Of a stretch of 64,000 nt of DNA, positions 56,868 through 64,000 are shown in pieces. A program made the translations under genes and the position numbers. Source of the stretch: Pseudobacteriovorax antillogorgiicola (lineage in GTDB: Bacteria > Bdellovibrionota_B > Oligoflexia > Oligoflexales > Oligoflexaceae); the NCBI RefSeq assembly GCF_900177345.1, contig NZ_FWZT01000028.1:25265-89264 (forward strand), written 5' to 3'. Below the pieces are notes generated by a model. That model was not told where the DNA came from, searched no databases, and worked only from the letters and a program-made list of their open reading frames with translations. How positions within the stretch are numbered: the first letter of the stretch is position 1; the number at the start of each line of letters is the position of its first letter.

Positions 56868-56886
56868 ATGTTGACGCCGACAACAT
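56868..56886. promoter_or_regulatory. Candidate TetR operator
   Basis: ATGTTGACGCCGACAACAT is a 19-base palindrome centred on C, with 8 of 9 arm positions paired. It lies 37 bases upstream of the regulator's start and 70 upstream of the divergent oxidoreductase, which suits a shared operator. Confidence 0.55.
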
Positions 56887-56956
56887 CATCTTGTAGCTAT
56901 TTCGTAGGCAAGTCAATCAAAGAAGAACTCTAGCGCCTACGGGAAAGGGGTCAGGG

Positions 56957-58570
56957 ATGAATGTTGGAACAGCATGGCATCGAGCTTCAATCGATGACCA
57001 ATACGATTGTATTGTGGTTGGTTCGGGAATGGGAGGGCTTGCGACTGCCGCCTGCCTATCCAAGGCGGGGCAGAAAGTTTTAGTTCTTGAAAAACACTAC
57101 ACGGCCGGAGGTTTCACCCATACATTCCAGCGGAAAGGTTATGAGTGGGATGTTGGTGTTCACTATATTGGCGAGGTCCATCGAAAGCATTCTGTCATGA
57201 GAAGAGTTTTCGACTACGTTTCTGATGGAGCCCTTCAGTGGTCTGAGATGCCGCCTGTTTACGACCGAATCTATCTAGGTCCTGATGCCTATGATTATGT
57301 TGCTGGCCCCCAGCAATTCAAAGAGCGTATGGTGAGCTACTTTCCCAAGGAGGAGCGAGCTATTGAGCAATATGTTGACATGATTCGGCAAGTAAGTCGG
57401 GTATCCTCTGGCTACTTTATGGAAAAGACACTTCCTATCTGGCTCAGTAAGATTCTATATAACAAACTCACTAGGGACTACCTGAAGCTTGCCAAGCGAT
57501 CAACATATGATGTTCTTCGAAGCATGACACAGGACGAAACGCTCATCGCCGTCCTTACTGGTCAATGGGGTGACTATGGACTCCCACCCAAAGCATCTAG
57601 CTTTGCAATGCATGCAACGGTTGCCAAACACTTTTTAGCTGGCGGCAACTACCCTGTTGGCGGCTCATCGTCCATCGCAAGAACCATTGAGCCTGTCATC
57701 CAGAAAAGCGGAGGACAGGTGATCACCAATGCTGGGGTCGAAAAGGTCTTGATAAAAGATGGCCGAGCTTGTGGAGTCCTTCTTGAAAATGGCAGGGAAA
57801 TTAGGGCTAAACGAGTTGTCAGCGCCATCGGTATTAGTAACTCGTATTCGAATCTGATCGAATCCAAAAGCCAAGAAGATAACCCTTACACATACAAGGA
57901 AGACTGTGTTAGCCCATCCTTCTCCCATGTTTGTTTATATATCGGCATCAAAGCGAATGGAGCTGAACTAGGCTTCGATAATGCTAACCTTTGGGTCTAT
58001 CGAGACCGCGACCATGACGGCAATGTTCAAGCCTTTAAGAATGGGACAAGCAAAGAATTTCCGATTGTCTACATCTCGTTCCCTTCTAGCAAAGATCCAG
58101 ACTGGGAAACGAACTACCCCGGAAGAAGTACGATTGAAATCGTCGCTCCTGCGCCTTATGAATGGTTCGAGCCTTGGAAGGAAAAGAACTGGCAGAAACG
58201 TGGCGCAGAATACAACGAACTTAAGTCATCTATTACAGAGCGGTTACTAGACGCCCTTTACGAAAAACTTCCTCAGTTAAAAGGTAAAGTTGACTATACT
58301 GAGCTTTCAACTCCTTTATCAACAGAACATTTTTGTAGCTATTCTCGGGGCGAGATCTATGGCCTCGATCATACCCCCGAGCGTTTTGAGCAGCGTTGGC
58401 TCCGAGCACGACCCTCGATCAAAAACCTGTACTTTACGGGGCAGGACCTCGTTACCTGTGGCGTGGGAGGTGCATTGAGCGCAGGAGTTCTTACCAGTAT
58501 CGCGATGCTAGGACCACGGAAAGGTATGCCTCTTTTACAGCTTATGAGCCCTCAAAAATCCAAATCTTAA
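56957..58570 (+). CDS. RetSat/CrtI-like FAD oxidoreductase
   Basis: The 537-residue flavoprotein has the dinucleotide fold DCIVVGSGMGGLATA near residues 17-31, LVLEKH for the FAD ribose, and the YTAGGFTHTFQRKGYEWDVGVHYIG block typical of retinol saturase/phytoene-desaturase relatives. The C-terminal YFTGQDLVTCGVGGALSAG is the second FAD-binding segment. It probably saturates or desaturates a polyene or isoprenoid. Control by the divergent TetR gene is likely. It is not linked to the P450 block, 40 kb away. Confidence 0.87.
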   Translation: MNVGTAWHRASIDDQYDCIVVGSGMGGLATAACLSKAGQKVLVLEKHYTAGGFTHTFQRKGYEWDVGVHYIGEVHRKHSVMRRVFDYVSDGALQWSEMPPVYDRIYLGPDAYDYVAGPQQFKERMVSYFPKEERAIEQYVDMIRQVSRVSSGYFMEKTLPIWLSKILYNKLTRDYLKLAKRSTYDVLRSMTQDETLIAVLTGQWGDYGLPPKASSFAMHATVAKHFLAGGNYPVGGSSSIARTIEPVIQKSGGQVITNAGVEKVLIKDGRACGVLLENGREIRAKRVVSAIGISNSYSNLIESKSQEDNPYTYKEDCVSPSFSHVCLYIGIKANGAELGFDNANLWVYRDRDHDGNVQAFKNGTSKEFPIVYISFPSSKDPDWETNYPGRSTIEIVAPAPYEWFEPWKEKNWQKRGAEYNELKSSITERLLDALYEKLPQLKGKVDYTELSTPLSTEHFCSYSRGEIYGLDHTPERFEQRWLRARPSIKNLYFTGQDLVTCGVGGALSAGVLTSIAMLGPRKGMPLLQLMSPQKSKS

Positions 58571-58573
58571 GAT

Positions 58574-58705
58574 ACTAGCGCCTAGTCGATTTAAATTCTC
58601 GGCTAGGCGACAAGAAGCGAGCAAGGAGACAGTACATGCTGGGTACGGTGGCGAGCGAGTGACAAAGTCAACAACGCCGAGGCTTCAAATCGACTAGGCA
58701 CTAGT
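58574..58705. repeat. 132-bp element with 30-base inverted ends
   Basis: Left arm 58574-58603 and right arm 58676-58705 match at 26 of 30 positions as an inverted repeat, with a 72-base centre containing further short complementary stretches. There is no open frame. It sits just after the RetSat-like gene, in a gap of about 240 bp. It may be a dispersed palindromic element (MITE/REP-like) or a structured RNA or terminator. Copies elsewhere cannot be checked here. Confidence 0.6.
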
Positions 58706-58807
58706 CAGAAGGCGATTCATATGGTGTACTAGGCAAATTTTGTAGGCCTGTTCTTGAGCATTTTTTCCGACAGTGAGAATGGGCGCCGTTCGACCTGAGA
58801 GAAAGCC

Positions 58808-61636
58808 ATGAAACACCTGATCCCAATCGTCTGTCTGATTCTTTGGGGAAAGTCCACCTCAAGTTTTGCACAAACGCTGATCAAAATTGACGATAGTCTT
58901 CACCACTATGAAGCCCAGGCAGGTGATCTGGCCTACTTTGTATCCCCTCATCAAGTGAAGCCCATGGCAGTTGACACAGGGGAGTTCTTCGCCTTAGAAA
59001 CTACAGAAAGAAAGTTCCAATTCCTACGAGATCGTTATGATCAACAGTATCTAAAAACCGGCCAGCCTACGCTCACCGATATTATTTCGGCCGAGAATGA
59101 TGGCAAATTCACCCTGTCTGATGAGGCCATTCCAAATTTTGGAGTCATAGGCACCCCAGTGTGGTACCATGCTCGGCTCCAGTACACGGGCAATGCTGAA
59201 AAAAAACTCGTCGAGCTGTACTTTGAAGGTTTTCTTCATGACATCACAATCTATGTCTTAGATAGTTCCAGGACACTTTTAAAAACCATGCGTTCAGGAA
59301 CAGTCTATCCCCTATCCACGCGCCCCAACCCTGACCCTAGCATCGAATTCGTCTTTCCACTTGAGATTCGCTCCGACCAAGGGGAAGTTTCTATCTTTAT
59401 TCGCAATAACGGCTCACCAAATTCCCTGAACTTTCAGATTTTCAGAAACGGTGAATTCAGGGCACAGAAGAACGTTTACTATCTTCTATATGCAGTCTAC
59501 TTTGGGTCTTTTATAGCTCTAATTCTCTATAACTTTTGCATATTTCTTATATCCAAAGAGTTAACGTATCTCTACTACGTTGGCTATATGATGTTCGCAT
59601 TTCTATTTCTTCTTTTTAAAAATCACCTTTGGGTTGCCTTGTTTCCTGATGACAATATTGTGCTTTGGAAGCCGATATTCAATATTAGCATCTGTTTCTG
59701 TCTTGTGTTTGGCTTACTATTCTTTCGCAACTTTTTAAGGCTTTCGAGCTTTCCGCGAACCGATCGGTTTGTTAAATTTTGCTTGATCTTAGTTGCCACA
59801 GTGTTTCTCTACTTAGAAGGTTCCGGCTCTGATCCAGTATTTGTGCTAACTTTCCTATCCTTGTCCATCTATATCTGTCAGTTGATTATCGCCACTTATC
59901 TAGCCAGCCAAAAACGAAAAGAAGCTATTTTCTACCTGATCGCGTTTTCAGCGATTTTGATAGCCACTATACTATTTGCCTTATCAGCACTTGGGATTAT
60001 CACCAAACATCCCGCATTGCTGCTTGCCGTAGAGATTGGCGCGTTCCTTGAGGGGTTCTTGCTCTCACTTTCCATGGGAGAAAAACTAAGAATCGTAAAC
60101 ATCAGCCTTGAGCGATATATAGGCACTGTGGAAGAGCTAGTCGAATCAAAAACAAGACACATAGACTCAGTGATGAGACACATCAATCATGGAATATTCA
60201 CTGTCTTGCCTGATGGGACTATCGAAGATCACTATTCAAAGCACCTGGAATCAGTTCTAGGTCACTCGGATATAGGCGGGCGAGAACCGATTGAGCTTTT
60301 CTTAAAGGAGACCAACTTATCATCCGACGAACTAGCTAAAATAGATAGTGTATTACGGAGCTCCTTGAATGAGCTTTCCATGAACTTTGCCATCAACAGT
60401 AGCCACTTACCAACAGAGGTCGTCTACCGTAATAAAATACTAGAGCTGAATTGGCAAAGCATCGAAAATCAAGAGAGTATCACCGAAAAAATCCTCGTGG
60501 TAGTGAGAGATATCACTGGACTAAGGGAATTAGAGCACGAGACCCTCCTACACAAGGAAGAAATGGAACGTATCGAAGAAATACTATCGATACCGCAGCC
60601 CGTATTTTTCGAATTCATCGACTACTGCTTTGAACTCCAAAAGCAAACTCTCAGGCTTATCAAAAACAACCCCAAGGGGGGCCATGACGTATTGAAGGCT
60701 ATCTTTATCAATTATCATTCATTGAAAGCATTTGCTCGATCTCATCAACTAAAGCTATTAACCGACCAAATTCACCAAGCCGAGCAAATTTGCAAAGATG
60801 TTACCAAGAGCATCAACTCATGGAATCAGGAGAACATGCTAACATCCTATCAGAAGGTGCAAGAAATTATTGAGCGGTATCGCTACTTAAGTGAAGAACG
60901 ACTAGGGCTATCTCGTCGCAATAGCTTACAAGATAAAGGTCAAGCTCTGGAGAAAATACACCTACTAATCAAAACTCTTGAGGAGAAATCAAATTTCGGT
61001 GATCCGCAACTTAATCTTTTAGTTCGAGAGTTGCAGCACGAACTTCCAGAAGTATCTGGATCAAACAAAGCCATCACTAAGATTATCAATGAAGTGGCTG
61101 AACAGATTCCTTCAATATCTGCTGAGCTAGGTAAGGCCCCATCAGAGATTGTCATCGATAGTTCCGGCCATATTTTAATTGGGAATAAGGAAGCTCAAGT
61201 ATTAAAAGGAGCCCTACTCCACCTATTGAGAAATTCACTCGATCACGGTATCGAACCTGATGAGACTCGTTTGCTGGCTGGCAAAAGCCGAATAGGAAAA
61301 ATTCATATTCGGGTTTCAAAGGACCAAGGAATCACCATGATCAGATTTGAAGACGACGGTCAGGGTTTAGATCTTGCTAGTTTTCAAGCGAGAGTGGATG
61401 AGCTAGGCCTTATAACTGGCAGTCAACGCTCTGAACAAGATATCTTGAATCTACTCTTTCATCCTGGATTCACAACTAAAGAAACTGTTAGTTCCATCTC
61501 TGGTCAGGGTATGGGTCTCGCAGCCATTAAATCAGCTTTGCAAGATATTGGCGCTTCAATATCAGTAGAGCTGCAAAAGCAAGACAAAACCGCTAAGATT
61601 CATCTTGCTTTCGTGATACAGCTCAGAACTGATTAA
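58808..61636 (+). CDS. 7TMR-DISM sensor with Hpt-like and CheA-type ATPase domains
   Basis: The 942 residues have a signal peptide and then a 7TMR-DISMED2-like extracellular domain (about 90-215). Seven membrane helices (about 223-425) are followed by a coiled coil and PAS-like region (about 430-570), an Hpt-like helix bundle with NYHSLKAFARSH (His637) and an ATPase domain (about 750-940). RNSLDHGIE (808-816), DDGQGLD and GQGMGL are CheA-type N, G1 and G2 boxes. It probably autophosphorylates at His637 and feeds a receiver-TPR protein such as 54912 or 3536. The ligand is unknown, possibly a carbohydrate. Confidence 0.85.
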   Translation: MKHLIPIVCLILWGKSTSSFAQTLIKIDDSLHHYEAQAGDLAYFVSPHQVKPMAVDTGEFFALETTERKFQFLRDRYDQQYLKTGQPTLTDIISAENDGKFTLSDEAIPNFGVIGTPVWYHARLQYTGNAEKKLVELYFEGFLHDITIYVLDSSRTLLKTMRSGTVYPLSTRPNPDPSIEFVFPLEIRSDQGEVSIFIRNNGSPNSLNFQIFRNGEFRAQKNVYYLLYAVYFGSFIALILYNFCIFLISKELTYLYYVGYMMFAFLFLLFKNHLWVALFPDDNIVLWKPIFNISICFCLVFGLLFFRNFLRLSSFPRTDRFVKFCLILVATVFLYLEGSGSDPVFVLTFLSLSIYICQLIIATYLASQKRKEAIFYLIAFSAILIATILFALSALGIITKHPALLLAVEIGAFLEGFLLSLSMGEKLRIVNISLERYIGTVEELVESKTRHIDSVMRHINHGIFTVLPDGTIEDHYSKHLESVLGHSDIGGREPIELFLKETNLSSDELAKIDSVLRSSLNELSMNFAINSSHLPTEVVYRNKILELNWQSIENQESITEKILVVVRDITGLRELEHETLLHKEEMERIEEILSIPQPVFFEFIDYCFELQKQTLRLIKNNPKGGHDVLKAIFINYHSLKAFARSHQLKLLTDQIHQAEQICKDVTKSINSWNQENMLTSYQKVQEIIERYRYLSEERLGLSRRNSLQDKGQALEKIHLLIKTLEEKSNFGDPQLNLLVRELQHELPEVSGSNKAITKIINEVAEQIPSISAELGKAPSEIVIDSSGHILIGNKEAQVLKGALLHLLRNSLDHGIEPDETRLLAGKSRIGKIHIRVSKDQGITMIRFEDDGQGLDLASFQARVDELGLITGSQRSEQDILNLLFHPGFTTKETVSSISGQGMGLAAIKSALQDIGASISVELQKQDKTAKIHLAFVIQLRTD

Positions 61637-61645
61637 GCGACAAGA

Positions 61646-62167
61646 TTAGTCTGTATAAGTAGTAAATTCAACAGAGATATTTTTCACATACATGGGAATA
61701 TCTGTCGTCGAGATCGAAACAAATACGTCTGAAACGACTTCATCACCTGGGTTATTGCCAAACACACTTTCAACATCATTTAGAATAAGTTCATTATTCT
61801 CAAATGCGGGTGTTGTAGTCCAAGAGAAGAATTCATTTTCATAAAGCGTCCCGCCCCAGCCAGGAGTCAGAATTTTGAGTGCAACGTCACTCTTGATCAC
61901 AGGAACTTCAGAAATCGCTTTCATGTTCAAGCTTTTGAGTTTCATACTGACGAGGGCCTGATAGTCTCGACTCAATCGCCCTAGATATTGGATGCGATGG
62001 GAATCTGCTTTCACATAGAATCCACGACTTGCTGAAATGGTTTCACGGTTAAAGCCATCATCTTGCTGACTAGATGCAACATTTAGAAGCTTCTCTGATG
62101 GTACCGTGTTCGCAGCTGCAATATTAGTAAATAGAACCGCTCCTAGAGCTACAGACATCAATTTCAT
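61646..62167 (-). CDS. Secreted hypothetical protein
   Basis: The 173 residues have a signal peptide ending in IAAANT and a beta-rich mature part without Cys. No family is recognised. It has a purine-rich ribosome-binding site (AAAGGAGGAAG) before the ATG and a small leader hairpin (TTGCC/GGCAA). It may be abundant, but this is only suggested by the ribosome-binding site. Confidence 0.55.
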   Translation of the reverse strand: MKLMSVALGAVLFTNIAAANTVPSEKLLNVASSQQDDGFNRETISASRGFYVKADSHRIQYLGRLSRDYQALVSMKLKSLNMKAISEVPVIKSDVALKILTPGWGGTLYENEFFSWTTTPAFENNELILNDVESVFGNNPGDEVVSDVFVSISTTDIPMYVKNISVEFTTYTD

Positions 62168-62295
62168 AGACTTCCTCCTTTAGCTTGCCTTATGGCAAAA
62201 TTTGCAAGGGGGGGAACATAACAATTGAAGACCAAGAAAGACAATAAACGTTTCGCACTTTCGGAAATCTTTTGTTCACCTGTGGCGAACAGTTT

Positions 62296-62991
62296 CTATA
62301 GACTTGATTGCTCGATAATCTTGGCTAGGCTACCGTCCAACCTCATATTGGCAATAGCCTTCGTTATGGCTGCTGCCTTGTCCTTATGGCTATCGTGAAG
62401 TACGGGATGAAGGAGTATCTCTTTGATTGGCTTTGGATCAACAATTAGGCCCTCAAACTCGGGTCGCGAAGGCGGCTTCTTTATCCCATCGATGATATAG
62501 TAATCGATCCTTCCAGCGCGTAATACTCGTAAGCCATCGCTAGCGTCATTCACGAGGTAGGCTTTTTTCGAGCCCAGCACGTGTTCGAGCAAGATCATCC
62601 CGCGCAGGAAGCTAATATTGAAGCGTTTCAGCTCATTCAAGCTAACTACAGGATAGGAGTCCTTTCGCCTAACCACGTATAAGCCCAGCTCCAAGATAGG
62701 CTCAGAAATCACTATAACATTAGGCACACTATATATTCTTTTAATTTCCGAGACTCGACCAGCATCACCATCCAGCTCACCTCGATTGGCCATAAATAGA
62801 GATCGTTTTAAGGGCAAGTGCACTACTTTAAAGTTGATATTGGGGAGGCGATCCGAAAGTGCCTTGTAAATCTTCACCTCAAGACCAAAAAATGCTGCGC
62901 TTGAAGACGAGCCCATGACCAATTCGGTTGATCCAAAGCTCACTGTCGCTACCATTAGTAAAGTTAATAGCAACCCAAAGCAAAGCTTCAT
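62296..62991 (-). CDS. Periplasmic solute-binding protein-like (family 3 type)
   Basis: A signal peptide (to about residue 20) precedes a 210-residue two-lobe binding fold of the SBP_bac_3 type: ELVMGSSSSAAFFGLEVKIYKAL at the start, ANRGELDGDAGRV, and LRAGRIDYYIID. No ABC permease genes are adjacent, so it may sense rather than transport. It lies 41 bp downstream of a related gene and is probably co-transcribed with it. Confidence 0.7.
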   Translation of the reverse strand: MKLCFGLLLTLLMVATVSFGSTELVMGSSSSAAFFGLEVKIYKALSDRLPNINFKVVHLPLKRSLFMANRGELDGDAGRVSEIKRIYSVPNVIVISEPILELGLYVVRRKDSYPVVSLNELKRFNISFLRGMILLEHVLGSKKAYLVNDASDGLRVLRAGRIDYYIIDGIKKPPSRPEFEGLIVDPKPIKEILLHPVLHDSHKDKAAAITKAIANMRLDGSLAKIIEQSSL

Positions 62992-63032
62992 TCAAATCCT
63001 TTCACTGACTGAGTATATAGTGAAATTATGTA

Positions 63033-63788
63033 TCAGAGGTTTCGCGATAAAAAATCATCCTTTAAGCCAAATGATTGGAATAACTTTTCAAACTCACCGC
63101 TAACGATAGCTTTATCAATAATAGCATTTAATTCTTCAAGATTTATTTTAGCTCCCGCAACCACGTTAAAAAACCTTTTGTATGATTGATCTTCTTTTTT
63201 GCCAATGAGGATCTGCTCATATGAGCTTGATTCGAAAACCTTCGTGTAATTTAAATAGGAGGTCGATATAATTCCGAGCGGAGCACGATTGAGTAAAATC
63301 ATGTTCAAGACATTAGACTCACTAATAGCTTCAATCATTTTATACTTTTCGACGATGTCGGGGCCATGCTGGTAATTGGCGAAGCGATAATGAAAGCCAC
63401 TAACTGTAACGATGGGGACCTCCCCCAGGCGCTTAAAAACCTCACGACCCTGAAAGTTTTTGTTTGTAATGAATACATCTTGGTTGCGGAGAAGTGCTTG
63501 GCTGGGGGCTAGCTTACCCTTAGGCCACCCCCACGCTGGATTATCGTAAGCTACCAAATCGATTTCTTCGTTCTTGGCCATCACCCGCATCCTTTTTACC
63601 GGTAAGGGGCTATGATCAAACAAAAACTTGCTTTGGAGGCGATTAAAGAGCTGGAGTGTTCTCTGAGTGAGCCCAACCTGGTTCTTCAGGATAAATGGCT
63701 TCTGATTGCCATCCCCCACCAACAGCTTGATCCGAGCATAAGACACTTCATTAGCGAACACTAGGAGCAGTACACAGATCAGTTTCAT
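63033..63788 (-). CDS. Periplasmic solute-binding protein-like
   Basis: The 251 residues have a signal peptide (to about residue 19) and the SBP-like pattern: a KPFIL start, MAKNEEIDLVAYDNPAWG, and IVSGEFEKLFQSFGL near the end. It is similar in plan to the next gene downstream, with low visible identity. There are no transporter partners. A sensory or orphan binding role is plausible. Confidence 0.65.
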   Translation of the reverse strand: MKLICVLLLVFANEVSYARIKLLVGDGNQKPFILKNQVGLTQRTLQLFNRLQSKFLFDHSPLPVKRMRVMAKNEEIDLVAYDNPAWGWPKGKLAPSQALLRNQDVFITNKNFQGREVFKRLGEVPIVTVSGFHYRFANYQHGPDIVEKYKMIEAISESNVLNMILLNRAPLGIISTSYLNYTKVFESSSYEQILIGKKEDQSYKRFFNVVAGAKINLEELNAIIDKAIVSGEFEKLFQSFGLKDDFLSRNL

Positions 63789-63906
63789 ATCTAACCTTCA
63801 TCATGGCCTGAGTTTGTCTCACCATTTTATCGATTTTTTGGAATAAATGCAGCAACTGGCTGGTAGGCCTATCACAATGACCTAATCAATGATGATTCGT
63901 GAACGC

Positions 63907-63942
63907 AAAAAACCCTCTGATCGCGAGACCAGAGGGTTTTTA
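63907..63942 (-). terminator. rRNA operon terminator
   Basis: An 8-base-plus stem (ACCCTCTG with CAGAGGGT) and T-rich tails on both sides lie directly after the 5S rRNA 3' end on the minus strand. It is a strong intrinsic terminator of the rRNA operon and could act in both directions. Confidence 0.85.
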
Positions 63943-63950
63943 TATTTTTA

Positions 63951-64000
63951 GGCTGCGTCGAGCTACTCTCCCACTCTTATTAGAGCAGTACCATTGCCGC
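63951..64000 (-). rRNA. 5S ribosomal RNA, 3' part
   Basis: The minus strand reads GCGGCAATGGTACTGC, then AGAGTGGGAGAGTAG and CGACGCAGCC, the typical 3' third of bacterial 5S rRNA. The gene continues past the window edge, so 23S and 16S should lie beyond. The 3' end near 63951 is estimated from the closing stem. Confidence 0.88.

Overview
The window looks like chromosomal DNA from a free-living, Gram-negative, deltaproteobacteria-like organism, most plausibly in the Bdellovibrionota/Oligoflexia. The reasons are the many predicted lipoproteins and outer-membrane barrels, a protein built from TIGR02147/DUF4423 modules (a family I associate with Fibrobacter and Bdellovibrio relatives), 7TMR-DISM sensor kinases, and moderate GC content. 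The taxonomic call is inference. The right edge enters the 3' end of a 5S rRNA gene on the minus strand, so an rRNA operon lies just outside. I see no CRISPR array, insertion sequence, prophage or tRNA.

Layout. 1-4840: small secreted or membrane proteins and a response regulator with a TPR tail. 4953-17021: a tight same-strand block of seven genes: cytochrome P450, BtaA-like aminocarboxypropyl transferase, rifampin-phosphotransferase-like dikinase, OleC-like AMP ligase, a PilZ/HMG-CoA reductase/APH-kinase triple fusion, a vanin/biotinidase-like amidohydrolase and a methyltransferase. Several of these genes overlap by a few bases. 17045-18082: an M48-type lipoprotein protease. 18404-23815: a UbiA prenyltransferase, LolA-like carrier and outer-membrane barrel operon, divergent from an MMPL/RND exporter. 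Together the last two blocks could make, tailor and export an isoprenoid or lipid product. That is the best candidate here for an undescribed system.

23826-29712: a GCTD-repeat lipoprotein, an MBL hydrolase, an SGNH hydrolase, and cobT behind a structured leader. 29855-31164: a Vms1/ANKZF1-type (VLRF1) peptidyl-tRNA hydrolase-like gene, divergent from a stand-alone HD protein that resembles the HD domain of bacterial CCA-adding enzymes. This pair may rescue stalled ribosomes and repair tRNA ends. 31315-42583: a diguanylate cyclase, an aminotransferase, a chemoreceptor, lipoproteins and a protein with tandem DUF4423 modules.

42780-51820: two large paralogous lipoproteins, one broken by a 1-nt frameshift, flank a cytochrome c-like lipoprotein, a further lipoprotein and a ZrgA-like protein. 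FliA-type promoter matches lie between the two divergent small genes. 51955-61636: a CBS protein and a signalling region with two paralogous 7TMR-DISM/CheA-like kinases (one with a large internal deletion), a second response regulator-TPR protein, and a TetR regulator with a palindromic operator divergent from a RetSat/CrtI-like oxidoreductase. 61646-64000: secreted and solute-binding proteins, a terminator and 5S rRNA.
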